Source: Sodiomyces alkalinus F11 (lineage: Eukaryota; Ascomycota; Sordariomycetes; Glomerellales; Plectosphaerellaceae). From it: a stretch of DNA of 64,000 nt. A program made the position numbers and the translations under genes. The DNA is taken from positions 768,351 through 832,350 of the forward strand of contig NW_021167088.1 of NCBI RefSeq assembly GCF_003711515.1, read 5' to 3'. Positions 32,748-45,638 of this stretch are shown here, one piece after another. The notes beneath the pieces were generated by a model. The model saw only the letters and a program-made list of their open reading frames with translations, was not told the origin of the DNA and made no database searches. Every line of letters begins with the position of its first letter. Within the stretch, counting starts at the first letter, position 1.

Positions 32748-35700
32748 ATGTCAACCAATAGATCCGATCAATTACCCATCGGTTACCTCCACCAGTCTGC
32801 TTCGGTCCGATCAAATTCGCCTTCCAACACCTCACCCGTCGACTCGGCTCCTGGGTCTGCTATACGATCCTCTTTTGGTATACCTAGCGGGCTAAACCAT
32901 CCCGGTAAAATGGCAACCAACACGCGATCCGGGGCTGGCTCTCCGTCGCATGAGATGCCGGGCTCTGCGAGACTCTTCTCGAAGCGGTTCGTTTTTGCCC
33001 CTTCGCCGCCGCTGCCCAAAAACCGCCTTGCTTGCGCATGTTCTTTATATACTGACTTGCGGTGACTTTTCTCTCTCTTTAGGGCAAGGGAAATTCAGGC
33101 ACAAGAGGGACTCCCTGGAATGCCGGTAAATCCTTGGGGCGGCCCTCCCACCAGCGGAAATTCGACGCCGCTTCGCGAGAATATTCCTGAGTCTCCCACT
33201 GACGGATTTCCTGATTTTGTTCAGCTTCCAACTCCCGAAAGTCTGCCTATGGCCCGGCGCGCCCGCGCGGGCACCCTCCCCTCTCGTTTTTCGCCCGGCG
33301 GAGTCGGTCTTCCTCCCGCAGTTTCGAAGTCGGCCCGACCGACACCCTCTCATACTCCATTTCAATCGCCGTCGCCGGGCCTGGAAGCCCCGGAATCTTT
33401 GGTTAATAACTCGACATTGCTCTCGCGTCTCCGCGCTGGCTCCATGCCTCAGCGGGACCCGTACCCAGCGGGGGGCGGTTCTCCTTTCGGACCTTCTATC
33501 TTCAGCAGCAGCTGGAATCCATCGGGAGTCGGACGAGAGCGAGCTTCGACGTTGGCTAGCATCGCGAGCGTCGGCTCCAACGGTCCGAGCTCCCCTGCGC
33601 AGTCCCAATTTTCCAAGGAAGGCGGAGGGGAGAGCGATGTTCATATGAGGACCCTGGATTACCTAGGACTCGCTGAGACGCCACAGCCACCTCGAGCGCA
33701 GCTTGCGACGCCTTTTTTTCCACCGAACTACAACGAACTGTCGAAGGCCAGTCGCTTCCGGTCCTATTCGGTCAATAATAAGGACAAGTATGCCGAGGAG
33801 GAAGACGACTATGACGAGGTGGATGCCATGACGCTCGAAAGCCACTATGCTGCCCAACTGCAGGATCAACTGGCCGCCACAAATGCCGCCATCCGCAACC
33901 ATAACCTGGCCGTCCAGGCATTTGCCTCTCAGGCCACCCGGCCCCGTGCGCGTACTACTGCCGGTGTTATCGACCCATCCGCCTCCCGGCTCATGCGGAG
34001 CTATCTTCCGAACAACGGAGGCGTGCCACCCACCATCCCCTCCGCCGACATGCGCCTCCCGGACGAGAAGAACTACGATGATTTGCCGCAGGCTGTCGCC
34101 GCCATGAACCTGGCACGTTCCAACAGCCGAAATGCTGGTCTGCTAAACGCAGAGGACCAGGGCCTCGAGGGACCAACTAGCGCGCTTTGGCTAGGAAGCA
34201 TTCCGACTTCCACCACAACGTCGACCTTGACCGAGATGTTCAAAACGTACGGGCAAATTCTGTCCGCCCGGGTGCTAACTCACAAGAACTGCGGCTTCGT
34301 CAACTTTGAACGTACTGAAAGTGCCATCACTGCCAAGGCGAACATGAACGGCAAGGAGATTTTCCCAGGAGCCGGTCCTATTCGCATCAACTTCGCGAAG
34401 CCCCCGTCAGCGTCTAATACCCCTGGCCATGACGGCGCCTTCCCGTCTCCCAGTCCCGACCCGTTCTCCAAGAACCAAGAAAACGGTCAAGGTGGTGCCG
34501 TTGCCGCCGCCGCCGCCGCCTCCACCTCCACGACGGCAGAGGGTACTGCCGCGACGGCGCAGCCGACCAACGCCGCACCCACCGTCCCCCCGCTTCATGA
34601 GATGACGGCCGACATCCTTCGCATTGTTAGGCAGTTCCAGGCCACTGAGGAAGATGTCTTCAAAACCTCCCGCAGCTTGCAGTCCGCCGTTCAGTTCACT
34701 GCCTTTGTTGACGAAATCCCTCCGGTCCGGGAACCTACCCATACCCGAGTTCATGACGCTCCCAAACTCAGAGACGTCAGGAAACGAATCGACAATCAGA
34801 GCCTGTCCAAAGCGGAGATCGAGAAGATCGCGGTCGAGATGCTTCCCGAGATCGCTGAGCTGTCTGCGGACTATCTTGGCAATACAGTGGTGCAAAAACT
34901 GTTCGAGCACTGTTCCGATGACGTTCGCGATGCTATGCTTGCTGAGATCGCCCCTCATATGGCAGAAATTGGGGTGCACAAGAACGGCACCTGGGCGGCG
35001 CAAAAGATCATTGACGTCTGCAAGACACCCCACCAGTTGTCCTTGATCGTCGAGTACCTTCGACCGTATACCATGCCCCTGTTCCTCGACCAATACGGCA
35101 ACTATGTCTTGCAGGGCTGCCTGAAGTTCGGCCCGCCGTATAACGATTTTATTTTTGAGACCATGATGAGCCGCATGTGGGAGATCGCGCAAGGCCGCTT
35201 CGGCGCGCGCGCAATGCGGGCCTGTCTCGAGAGCCACCACACGAACAAGGATCAGCAGCGGATTCTCGCCGCTGCCATAGCGCTGCACAGTGTTCAACTG
35301 GCGACCAACGCCAACGGCGCGCTGCTCCTGACCTGGTATTTGGACACATGCACTTTCCCACAGCGTCGCACAGTGTTGGCCCCGCAGCTGGTCCCCTTCC
35401 TAGTTCATCTTTGCACTCACAAGGTCGCGTACCTCACTGTTCTCAAAGTTATCAATCAGAAGTCGGAGCCTGAAGCGCGGGACACGATCCTCACGGCCAT
35501 GTTTTTCACGCCCAACGACCATGTTCTGGAGGCGATCCTGAGCGACCATGCCTGCGGTGCTGCTCTGATCTTCAAGGTTCTCACGACCCCCTTCTTCGAC
35601 GAGAGTATCCGCACCCAGGTGGTGGAGAAGGTGAAAAGCGTTTTGGTGAGGATCAAGGCGCAGCCTTCGCAGGGCTATAAGCGCCTCATGGATGAGGTCG

Positions 35701-36404
35701 GTCTTTCGACGCGTAGCTCTGGAGGCGGCGGGTCGCGTGATGCTGGTCATGGCAGCAACCACAACGGCAATGAGGCGCGGCAACGGCCGACGTCACGACA
35801 GGCGAATGCGAACGGTCATCAGCAGCACCCGGGTCACGCGAACAAGCCGTTCTACAATCCGCTGCCTTCGGCGGTCAACCCGAATTACGAGGCCGGCTAC
35901 GGCGGGCCCCGCAACGAGACGCCGGACGCGAACATGGGACCTTACCCGCCTTACGGCGCACAGAATCCCATGTACAACTCGGCTAACCCCGCGATGCCTC
36001 CTGCGCCTCAGCAAACACCGTACCAACAGAACATGATGCAGCGCGGCACCCCTGCGATGAACAACTACTACCCTCCCATGCAGTCAGGGTATAGCGGTTA
36101 CAACAGCCCGAGCGCCGGGATGGATCAGTACCGGAACCAGAACATGCCCACTGGCAGCCCGATCCAGCCGGCTGCAACGCAGATGCCGCCGATGGCACCA
36201 GGCCAGCCTGCTCCCTATAGCAACGCGTCATATGGCATGAACATGGGCATGAGCGGCGGATACGGGTACGGGAACATGGGCGGCATGCAGAACATGCCGC
36301 CGTACATGCAACAGGAACAGGCCAACACCAGGCGTGGCCGAGTAGGTGGACCCCCGTCTTCTACCAAGCAGCACGGCCGTAAACCGAAAGGAAACAAAAA
36401 CTAA
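32748..36404 (+). CDS. RRM + Pumilio-repeat RNA-binding protein (JSN1/PUF2 type)
   Basis: Binds target mRNAs, typically controlling localisation, translation or decay. Exons: 32748-32986 and 33083-36404, giving 1,186 residues. The 96-bp phase-2 intron has a GTTCGT donor and CTTTAG acceptor. The N-terminal ~440 residues are Ser/Pro-rich with RSYSV-like motifs. An RRM lies at about 446-515 (ALWLGSIP as RNP2, NCGFVNFE as RNP1). PUF repeats follow at about 655-960, with repeat cores such as GNTVVQKLFEH, NGTWAAQKIID, YGNYVLQGC and FGARAMRAC; the C-terminal repeats diverge. The tail is rich in Asn/Gln/Met/Pro/Gly/Tyr (about 1010-1170) and ends in a basic stretch, a prion-like composition suggesting granule association. 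RRM plus PUF matches yeast Jsn1/Puf2, not the classical Puf3. The ATG at 32748 is the first in frame. Confidence 0.9.
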
Positions 36405-38541
36405 CGTCTCCCGAAACAAACCAAAAGAGATGAAACAACTTGTGTAGTGAACAAGGGACTAAAGGAGGCCGCACCACCTGGCGATGACATTGTCGGTCCG
36501 TTTCTCTGCTTCTTTTTATTCCAGCGCGAGGATGAAACGAATGTGATATGGAGTGCTGGGACCGGAGTCGCCAGGATATGGGGGTGTTTCTTCTTCTTCT
36601 TTTTTCTTCTGAGGGGGGAAAAGGTGACCGACTTGATCGAGAATTGGGCTTCGGTTGAAAAATCGAAGCCCATCTCCAGTTGAAGTTGGGGCGCTTTGTT
36701 TCGTTGACTATGAAAGAGACGAAGGAACGAAGGTGGGCGGGACGGATTCTTGTCTCAAACAGCCTTTTTTTATTTTTATTTTTTGTTGTTGTGAGACTCT
36801 TTTCTTTGGCTGCCGACAGATGGATGTCTTTTCACCTCTGTCTTCGCTGAGCTTCTGCAGCTTGGTGTTTAGACGAAAGCGGGCAGTCCTTTTTACCCAG
36901 CCCTCGAAAGCTGACTAGGGCTTTGGATGGGGGTTTCTGCGGCTCCCATAGGATTTATCCACCGACAGCGAAGTTTGGACGAGACCCTCCCTGGGAGGTA
37001 GGTGGTTGGAAGGGGGCCAAACCGGAGCAGAAGCGGCGAGTGGAATGTCATGAGACGAAGTTGTGGGAAGAGTGGCCTCTGGAAAGGGGTAAGCGTTTTT
37101 AGATATATGCGAACGGCCATGGCGGCTGGGCGCTGTATCTATCTAGTTTCAATTTGTAGAACAGAGATTATTCTCCTAGCGCTAAAGGAGGGTTTGATGA
37201 CCATAGCCATCTTTTGACCAACGCAACGATGAACTTTCGCCATCCGGTTTGTTTTCTGCAAGACAGCGTGACGAGGGGAGCCCGAACTCTTATGCAACCC
37301 TCATATGTTGCGTGAGGTCGAGGGGAGCAATGCCAACAACCCTTTCCATCAGCCTCCCCTCTCCTTGGCCAATACGGTTCTAATTGGTGATGTTCAGCCA
37401 CAGCGGTAGGGGAAAGAAAGCTGGGGAAGAGACGGTGAGAGGGTGGGATAAAACACGAGGCTATCCGTGACGACGGGGCTGTCGAGAAATCAGGCCACTG
37501 CTGAAGAAACAGACGACTCAACCCATCCTCTCTATCCACACATCCACTCCGACTTGCCCCCTAGTTATCAATATTTCGATCCGCTTCTTCCTTGCTGGCA
37601 ATTTCTCCTTTCGCGACGAACTCACATCACCGTCCATTACCCAACCGGTCTTCACATTTCCACTCAGCTGATGCCACCAGCCCATGTCAGGACCGGGAAA
37701 CCCCTGCTGCATGGGCTGAACTATCACGGAAGGAGACGATACCATCTCCGGGGGCATTGCTTAGCCGAGGGACGGAGCGGGTAAAATGAGTAAGTAAATA
37801 GACCAATAGTGAATTTCCCTGCTGCTTGGCCTGCAGTCTCGTATCACCAACTCCCAAAGGGCCAAGAGCTTTTTACATTTACAGAAAACGGAGCCGATCC
37901 ACCTGTTCCTCGTCCTTTGCCCCCCTTTGTCTTCCTGTTTCCCGGGGGGGGGGGGGGGCAGCAGTCAAAAAAAAAAAAACCTGCCTGACCATTTTCTTCC
38001 CTAAAACGCCAAACGTTCCGCCGGAATATCGTGGGGGAATCCTCAGTGTGTATGTATGGGTGCGGTCTGTAAAAGAGAGAAGAAGAACGAGCCAGAGCGA
38101 TGTGAGAAAGTAGAACACAAGTAAAATAAAAGAGAAGGAAAAAAAAATCGAGAGAGTCGCTGTCACACCCGTTGGGAATCGTCATCTGAAGATATTCCGG
38201 TCTCGTCCGGAAACTATCGAAAAGCTTCCCCATGGTGTTGTTTCTGGCGCAATCCTGAAAGAAAGACCCCTCCCCCCCCCCCCCCACCCAGCCAAAAGAA
38301 AAAGAAAAGTAAAATCAAAAGCCAAAGATTATACTGAGACAGGGTGTAAAGTACAATGCACGCACCATGGGGCCATGATTGTCCGGATCCACGGGGCATC
38401 AACGGGCCAAATGCCCGCCCGAATGGTCGACTACGACGAGTCTTGTAAATAAATGTAAAGAAACATGTCTGTCGTTAGGCCGTCATCAAAGCCAGAAACA
38501 GGACCCAAAAAAAATGCGAAAGGAACGCAATGCAGGCCAGC
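36405..38541. other. Convergent 3' intergenic region
   Basis: 2.1 kb between the PUF gene (+) and the RCO1-like gene (-). Contains a G15 run at 37944-37958 with an A-run at 37967-37979, and a C14 run at 38272-38285. No supported gene. Confidence 0.55.
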
Positions 38542-41500
38542 TCAGTCCAAGTCCATCGTATGATCCCCGGCCTGGGAGGACTTGTCGGTTACGCCGTTAG
38601 GCATCTCGACATGATCAGGACCCGTTGTGGCCGGGGTGGGAAGATCATTCTCCGCCGATTCCGTGGCGACCGACGTACAGTCACCATCTGTGTCCTTGGA
38701 CAGATCGTCCTCCAGCTTCCGATGACCGTCGACCGGAGGAGACGCCGGTTGCTTCTCGCTGTTGTGAGCACCCCGAGGGGTCGAGGACGCTGATCGGTGT
38801 TGGGCCGTCTCCTCTTTGGCAATTCGCACGTGAGCGTCGTGCTGCCGAACCTCGACATTCTCTTCCTGAGAGCCTGCAGTGGGTGAAGTAAGAACTTCCT
38901 TGATGCGGGACGTGAGGGCCTCGCACTGCGCAAGCATGGCCCGAAGGCTTTGCTTTTCTGCGTCGCCGAGGTTGCCGGTTGTGATGTTCGTCGCATCGCC
39001 CCGAGCCATGAGAGAGAGCACAACAGGGCTAGCATTGTCCTGGAGAGAAATTGAAGTCGTCAGCCCTGGAACTAGTTAAACACAGTCGTGAAGCTGCCGT
39101 CAACATACCATAAGGGTTTGTGTCAGTTGTCCTAGACCGCCATAGTCGGTCTGGTGCAGCCCAGCCAGGTTGAGTGCAGCCTGCATTTCCTCAATAGGTC
39201 GGGCAGAAAGCGGCTTGAGAAGAGACGCCTCTTGGATATCCTGACTCCCCTTGTCGGCCACACGTGTATGGGCTTTGCCAACAACCGCATCGGAAGCCGA
39301 AGCGGTACCGCGCAAGTGGGAAACCTGTTGCTCCTCGTGTCGCGAAGCCTGATGATCGTCCTTCCGTTTCTTGTGGACCCTAAAGTTTTGTGTTAGATCG
39401 TCTGAGAAGTCGCGAAACGGAGACTTGAGGAAACTCACTGAGAGAGAAAGTCGAGCATGATACCCTTGGCGGGTAGTTTGTAAATGCGACCAAATGAATT
39501 GACGTCGTGCCAGCCCGAGTCATCCTCGGACTCGTCCTCCACCTCGATGAAGCCGTTATTCTTGATCCCCCGGGTGTAAGCGGGCTGAATCACGGGGGCA
39601 TCTTTGATGGTACGGAAGCGATGCGCCGGACCGAGACCTTGCGGCAGCTGGGCGAGTAGAGTGTCGGCGTGAGCGGGACAACGCCAGGTGCGTAGAACGG
39701 GAGGGATGGCCAAGGGCGGGTCGAGGCAGTCAAGATGCCAGTAGAAGCCACACGCACTGCACGGGATTATGGCTCGGTTATCAGCAGCCGCAGACTGGCA
39801 GCTGTGGCAGATGACAGGTGACCCATCGGGCTCGCAAATCTTGAAGAAATCGGGTGTTTCCTCGTAACCACCTCTCCGCCTATTCGAACCCCAGTTAGCT
39901 GACTGGCATATTCTCACGACGAGAGAAGGGCGATGAATGATGCGAAGGGGAAAAAAGGAAGAAGAAAAGAAGAACAAAAAAAGAAAAAAAAAAGAAAAAA
40001 AAGGGGGGGGTGATCCTACTTCGCTGGCTTAGCTGCGACAATCTCTTCGTAGTCGCCGTCGACGCCGACCTTGACACCATCAAAATAGCCCTGGATGCGA
40101 TTGGGGAGCTTGAACGCCTGTGGGTTGGTCCTATCCAACCGACTGAGAAGCTGCCCAAAAGGACCTCCTTGTTCTCTGGCCACTTCCGTCTTGCTGCGGC
40201 AAGGGTAGCAAAACCACTCAGGAGGAAGCTCGTCGCCCTGGCCGAGATCGACACACTCAAAGTGGAATGACGAGGTGCATCCCTCGCAGCAAACGAGATC
40301 TCCAACGTTGCCACATGCAGAGCAGTAGTCATCGTTCTCATCCTGGCGCACAAAAAAAGAAAGAAAAATTGAGTCAGTGTGAATTCAGCTCAGCCAATCT
40401 CTCTCGGTCGACGAAGCACTTACCGTATTGGATGGGACTCCGTTAGCAGCGGTAGCGTTGCCCTCTCCGCTGGGGCGAGGAACGCCAGCTGCGCTGCCTC
40501 CCTTCTTCTTCACGGGTCTGGATGGGGAAGAATAAGAATATTAGTAACCGAAGGAGTCATGAAAATGCAAGGGAGGGAGAGAAAAGAGGACTTACGATGA
40601 CTTTACACGAAGGCCAGTCCGTTGCTTCTTGGCAGGTCGAGTGCTGACCGGGGTGACTGCTCTCGAGCCGACCTGAGAGCCCTGCTCGCCTGGCTGAGAA
40701 GACGCGGTGGGAGAGCGCGCAATAGCGTCGGCTTCGTCAAAGGGCCTCTTAGCCGATCTGGTGGCCCGCAGATTCAATGTCGAGTTCCGCGTCTTGCGAT
40801 TCCGTGTAGCGGAAGAAACCGGTGCGGGTGTTGATTGTCCTGCAGCAGCTTCGGACTCTGCATCATCGTCATCTGCTTCAACCGACTTTCTGGCGGTCGT
40901 GTTGATCGAGATGACCGGAGTGGCCGAGGCGGTGGCCCTATCCGGCCGAGCGGGCATGGCAGGTGCGCGAACGAAGCTGTCCGACCGTGGCGTCTCGTTG
41001 GTGAGATGACGCGCATCCCGTCGTCGGGCCGTCTCGTGATCTTCGCCGTCCTTTTGCTCCGGTTGAGGCTCCGGTTCCGGTTCCGGTTCCTGTTCCTTGC
41101 TGCCCGTCTTCGATTTTGACGACGCAGCCACCTTGGTTGATTTGGCCCTGGAAGCAGCGGTCGCGGTAGATCGGTCGGTAGATTGGTTGGGAAACGACGC
41201 AACTGAAGGTGACGGAGGCGTGCTGGGGGGATGTGCAGATGCATCCGCGGGAGACGGGGAGGATCTGCCAGACGCGTTGGCCAAAGACCGTCGGGTGGTG
41301 ATGCGTCGGATTGGTCGCCCGTCATCCTTCTCCTTCTTGACCGACTGGCTCGTGACACGACCGGTCGGAGACGAAGCAGCAACAGTATCGGCAGCAACAG
41401 CACCACCAGTGACAGCCGCTGCGGTCGCGCGACGTTTGGAGGCAGGCGTGGGTGACGGCAAAGAAGGCGAGGAGGATAACTCAGAAAGGGCTGATGAATC

Positions 41501-43243
41501 GCTCGACGCGGAACCTCTGCGGGCACGCTTTCTTGAAGGGGTGCTTGGTGCTGTGCCTGTGCCTGTTGTGCCTGTGCCGCTTCCGCCACCTGACGCATGC
41601 ATGGCGAAAGGAAGACGCGGCGCTCTCCGCGAGCGGTGATGACGTTTTTTGGATGGAGTATCGACTACTTGATGATGGGAAGGGGAAGTAGGGGACTGCA
41701 GCTGTTGTGATTGATGCGACTGCACCTGGGAGGATGAATGGGGCTGCGATTTTTCTTGGCGTTTCTCTTCTGGTTTTCGTGGCTGTGCGTTTCCCCGGGG
41801 CTGAGAGTCCGGGCGCGCCCGTGACTGCGACTGTGACTGCGGCTGAGAATGCAGGCGTATGTGCAAACGTGGAGGGGGATGATCTTTCTCCTTCGGAGGA
41901 GGCGACGGCTTGGACTTGGACTTGGCCTTGTCCGTCTGAGTGAGGTCGAGGTTGAGTGTGACGAGTTTTCGGTAGGGCGCAGGCTTTGGCTTGTGGGGGG
42001 TGAATCTTGAGTTGGTAGCAGGAGGCACAAAATAATAGCAGGCCCGGTTATCCTTCTTGCCTTCACGTTTCTTGGCCTCCAAGAGCTTTGCGAATTCTCT
42101 GACCTCTTTATCCTCTGCCGTCTGAGAAAAAACCGACTCGACGAGGGAAAGAAAGTGAGAGTCGGATGAGTTTTCATCGTAAAGGGTGCGCAACGCCCAC
42201 GCCGTAGGATACCGGTAGTGCCGGAGAGCTTCATCCACAGCGTGCTCGATGACTTTCGAAACACGCTCTTTGTCTGGCGCAGCGGCAGCCAGCTCGGTAA
42301 GGGAAGCGCCCGTATTTTCAGTCTTCGGCGCCGGACCAGGAGTGGAAGAATTTGTAGCCAAAGAAGTGGTAGCATCAGGCTCCGAGGGAGGTGCAGATAC
42401 AGGTACAGGTACAGGTGCAGGTGCAGGTGCAGGAGAAGAAGAAGCAGCTGTAGCAGCAGCCTGGAGATGGCTACGAGGTGTCGAAGCCCGCCGAGCAGAA
42501 GCCCTGGGTAAGCTCCTCCTCAGCTGAGGAGTGGGTGTGCGTGCAGACCTCGCCTTCGCCATGGGTCCCTTTGGGTCGTATTCGTCGTCCGAATCCTTTG
42601 CTGGAAGCGCTCGTCGTGACGGTTTTTCAACCGGTGAAGGCAGCGCTGGTGATAAAGATGATGGCGTCGCTGTCTTGGCCGAAGATAACGGAGGAGGAGG
42701 TTGCTTTGTGGGAAGTGAAGTTGAAGTTGGCGAGGGTGAAGGTGGCAACGAAGGCAACAGCGAGGTGTTTGCGTTGGTGGTGGAAGGGGAAGAGTCAGAC
42801 CCCTTCGAGTGGGCAGGAGCCGAAAAAGAGGATGAGGCAGTTACACCGTTTCCACTATCACCGCCAGCACCTGCATTTTTCGCTGCTGTTGATGCCGCCG
42901 ATGTTGATGCTGACGCTGCTGCCGCCGCCGCCGCCGCCGCGTTCGCTGAACTCTGCTTCAAGATGATTCTTCGCACTGGCGTAACCCCATCGTTGCCCCT
43001 CTTCTTCAATACCGCCGTCTTTGGTAGCTCGCCCAGGGGTACCATGCCCTCGGTGACCCCATATCGCATCAGCCCGTGGTCCTCATAGCTAGGTCTGCTT
43101 TGCACCGCCGGTTCTAGCCACTTCTGCATGAATGTCTTGGGCCCTTCATTCGCCGAACTCTTCGTTGGTTCCAAGGACCCATTGCTGAGCTGTGTGTGCG
43201 GGCTCGAGAAACGCGACCTCGTAGCCCTCGTATTGGTAGACAT
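38542..43243 (-). CDS. RCO1: RCO1-like double PHD finger protein (Rpd3S-type histone deacetylase subunit)
   Basis: Predicted subunit of the Rpd3S/Clr6-II deacetylase, which reads nucleosomes in transcribed genes. Exons: 43243-40596, 40517-40424, 40342-40020, 39879-39439, 39379-39109, 39039-38542, giving 1,424 residues. The N-terminus has a conserved segment (TFMQKWLEPAVQ, then GLMRYGVTEGM) found in fungal RCO1 proteins. About 800 low-complexity residues follow (Ala runs, Pro-Val, Glu-Pro and Ser/Gln repeats). PHD1 is at about 919-965 (CSACG...CCEGC...FHFEC...CYPC). PHD2 is at about 1043-1095 (CHSCQ...CSACG...WHLDC...CPAH). Further down is the helical region around PIEEMQAALNLAGL. Tandem PHDs with a 60-80 residue spacer match Rco1. 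The low-complexity half is much longer than in yeast Rco1 (684 residues). Intron 3 contains a C-run plus T-run. Confidence 0.83.
42398..42434. repeat. Coding 6-bp tandem repeat (Pro-Val / Pro-Ala)
   Basis: Units ACAGGT/GCAGGT repeat within exon 1 of the RCO1-like gene and encode alternating Pro-Val and Pro-Ala on the minus strand. A second such tract (GGTTCC units near 41065-41095) encodes Glu-Pro repeats. Confidence 0.7.
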
Positions 43244-45638
43244 GACGAAAAAAAAAATCGTTTCGATTCGCTTCCGCGCTTCGTTTTCGCGACTCGGTCG
43301 TTCGCTTCCGAGTCTTTTTGCCTCCTTCCGTTTCCCTCTTTGTCCTCGCTTTCTTTCTCGACTCGTGGTTTTCCCTGCGTCTTCCTCAACTCCTGGATTC
43401 CTTCCCGGGCTTCCCGGCTCCCTGTTTCCTCGGCTCCAGATCCCTCAAACTCGTCCGGTTTTCGTTAGAGTGGCCGTGCCAGTTTCCGTACTCGGCGTCT
43501 TCCTCCTGACTTGGGTCGACTCGTCTCGATATTATGATCTATGATCCGCAATGCGCTGCACTGCGGGAACAGAGAGCAGCAGGCAACTCTCAACCCCCTA
43601 AAAAAAAGGGGGAGAGTGGATAGGGGGCAAAAAGAAAGCAGATCCTGCCTGCAAGCTCCGTTAGTACGTGTTTAACGGTGGCAGACAACTAGCAGAATGC
43701 TTGCCTGATGCCTCGCAATCTCGAAGAAGGGGTTTGGATCGCGTTTTCCCCCCGATTTCTTGACGCGGAATGGTGTGGTGTCAAAGGGGGTTGAAAGGAG
43801 GAGGATGGAGGGAGGAAAAAGAGTGTGGGAAGCTTCCATGCGCGACGCTTCAGGTTCTCTCTCGGTGCCGGATGTACCCGGTACTTGTAAGCCTTCTGTG
43901 GCCGCTGTAACCTCGCCGCAGATACGCCATCCTACAGCGAGCCTTGGTAGTGCTGCCCCTGCCGTGTAGGTGGGTAGACCCACCCCTTACCACCTACCCA
44001 CAGCTACAAACCAAATACAGGTGATTGCCACCTCAAGTTTCCTCTACCCGACCCTGATCTTACTTCGTGCATTTCTAACTCGAAAGCGTGGTCCACGACC
44101 CTGCACCTTACGCTGATGCACTCCCTCCCCTTTCTCACATGCTCACGCCACACCTGTTTTCCTCCCCCCGATCTCCTCCTGATTCTCCCATCGTGCTCAT
44201 TTCTCCTCTTCTCTCTTCTCCTAGCTTATTCAGTCACCTTGCAGATAATTAGACCATGTCCTAAATGTAAAGCAAAATTTCTACCAACTTTGGCAGCGAC
44301 TGAAGGCCAAAGGAACCATCATCCATCCATCCCCTTGCCCCCTTAACTTTGGACCCCCTGCTGCCCCTTTTCCACCGAATCATCGTCATCTCTTCGTGAC
44401 TCTGCCTAGTGGCCTGTTCTCATGCCGCCCTCGACAGCGAATCGTAGGACGAGATACAAATCTGAGATGCAGCTGGGCAACGGGGAGGGACGCCTGTACT
44501 TCGTAGGCCGGGACCGAGTAGGGCATGCGTTGTGCCAACGCCCACCGTCAGTCGTGGTGGTATTTCCATCCCTCAGGAAGAAGTGGTAGGCGGGGGAGGC
44601 GGTAGGTGTCACGTTATTGTTGGAGATGCCGTGCCGAAGAAAGATTTGGCGTTTGTGGTAATATATCCATCCCCCTTGAGAATCATCCCCGACTCTGCCT
44701 CCTCCTTCCGTGTCCGGAACCACATATTAGTACCTATGGGAGTACGTATGGATACCCGTATCGTCATCCAAGGGTCACCACGCCTCCCACCTTGCACATC
44801 AAGACCTACAACGCACGACTTCGTGGTAATAATCATGAAAAGCGGTAGGCGCCAGGAGTGCCGATAGGTAATCGGGCGCATTTTTCGCCTGCTATTCTCA
44901 AGTCGGTTATCCTTCTTTTCTTCCTTTTCACCGTAGATCCTGTCAAATTCTTACCTACCATGTCCCCTATTCTTGCCCCTGAACACGAGTCATCACACTT
45001 AAATTCTCTGCACAAGATGCACCAAGGACGGGCCTGGGCCTATTGCCAGGAGGTTTGGTGTGTCCGACTTGAAAAGATGCGTGACCTTAATCGCATCTCT
45101 TTCCAGGCACATCGGAACACCCGAGGTCTGCTGCCAGATTATGCGAGATGTGCATAGAGCTGCATCAAAGTTTGTCCAGTTGGCCTGGCTCGGTCTTTGT
45201 TGGCTACCGCACCTAACGTAGATACCTAAGCTTTGGTGTGTCGATGCCACTCTCTGCGCAAGGGATTTCAGCCAGCAAACGCACAAAAAAATAACAACAA
45301 AAAAATATTGGCCATGCATATTAGAATGCATGGCGGCTTTTTGGGCGAACGGCCAGCCAGAAGAAGGGTCTGCAGCTCGCCCCGAAGACAATACCGGCCA
45401 AGCTTCTACGGGCTGTCGGGAACCGCCTTAGGACCCATACGGGGCCACAATCGACGCGCCCTCCGACTCCATTCTTTGAAATACTTCGTAGTACGGCGTA
45501 AGTCTGCAACGCGCCTTGAAGCAAAGCCCACACCCCAGCAAAAAGACCGGCTTTCATGACCAACCGAGATAGCTGCATCTCTCGAGTGACAGTTCTTCGG
45601 TACTAACTCTCCCCTTTAGTCAACCCGGTGCCTCGGCC
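43244..45638. promoter_or_regulatory. RCO1 promoter and EBP1 3' region
   Basis: 2.4 kb upstream of the RCO1-like gene (-) and downstream of the EBP1-like gene (-). Pyrimidine-rich on the plus strand just beyond 43244. A TACTTCGTA motif occurs at about 44498 and 45482. Open frames have no domain. Confidence 0.45.

Noticed and set aside
34407..35297. Open frame of 296 codons antisense to the PUF gene
   Set aside because: It mirrors the codon pattern of the PUF repeats on the other strand and shows no domain. Similar antisense frames over HSP104 (27977-28789), the EBP1-like gene (46214-47011), VPS18 (55967-56749) and PDS5 (470-1390) are rejected for the same reason.
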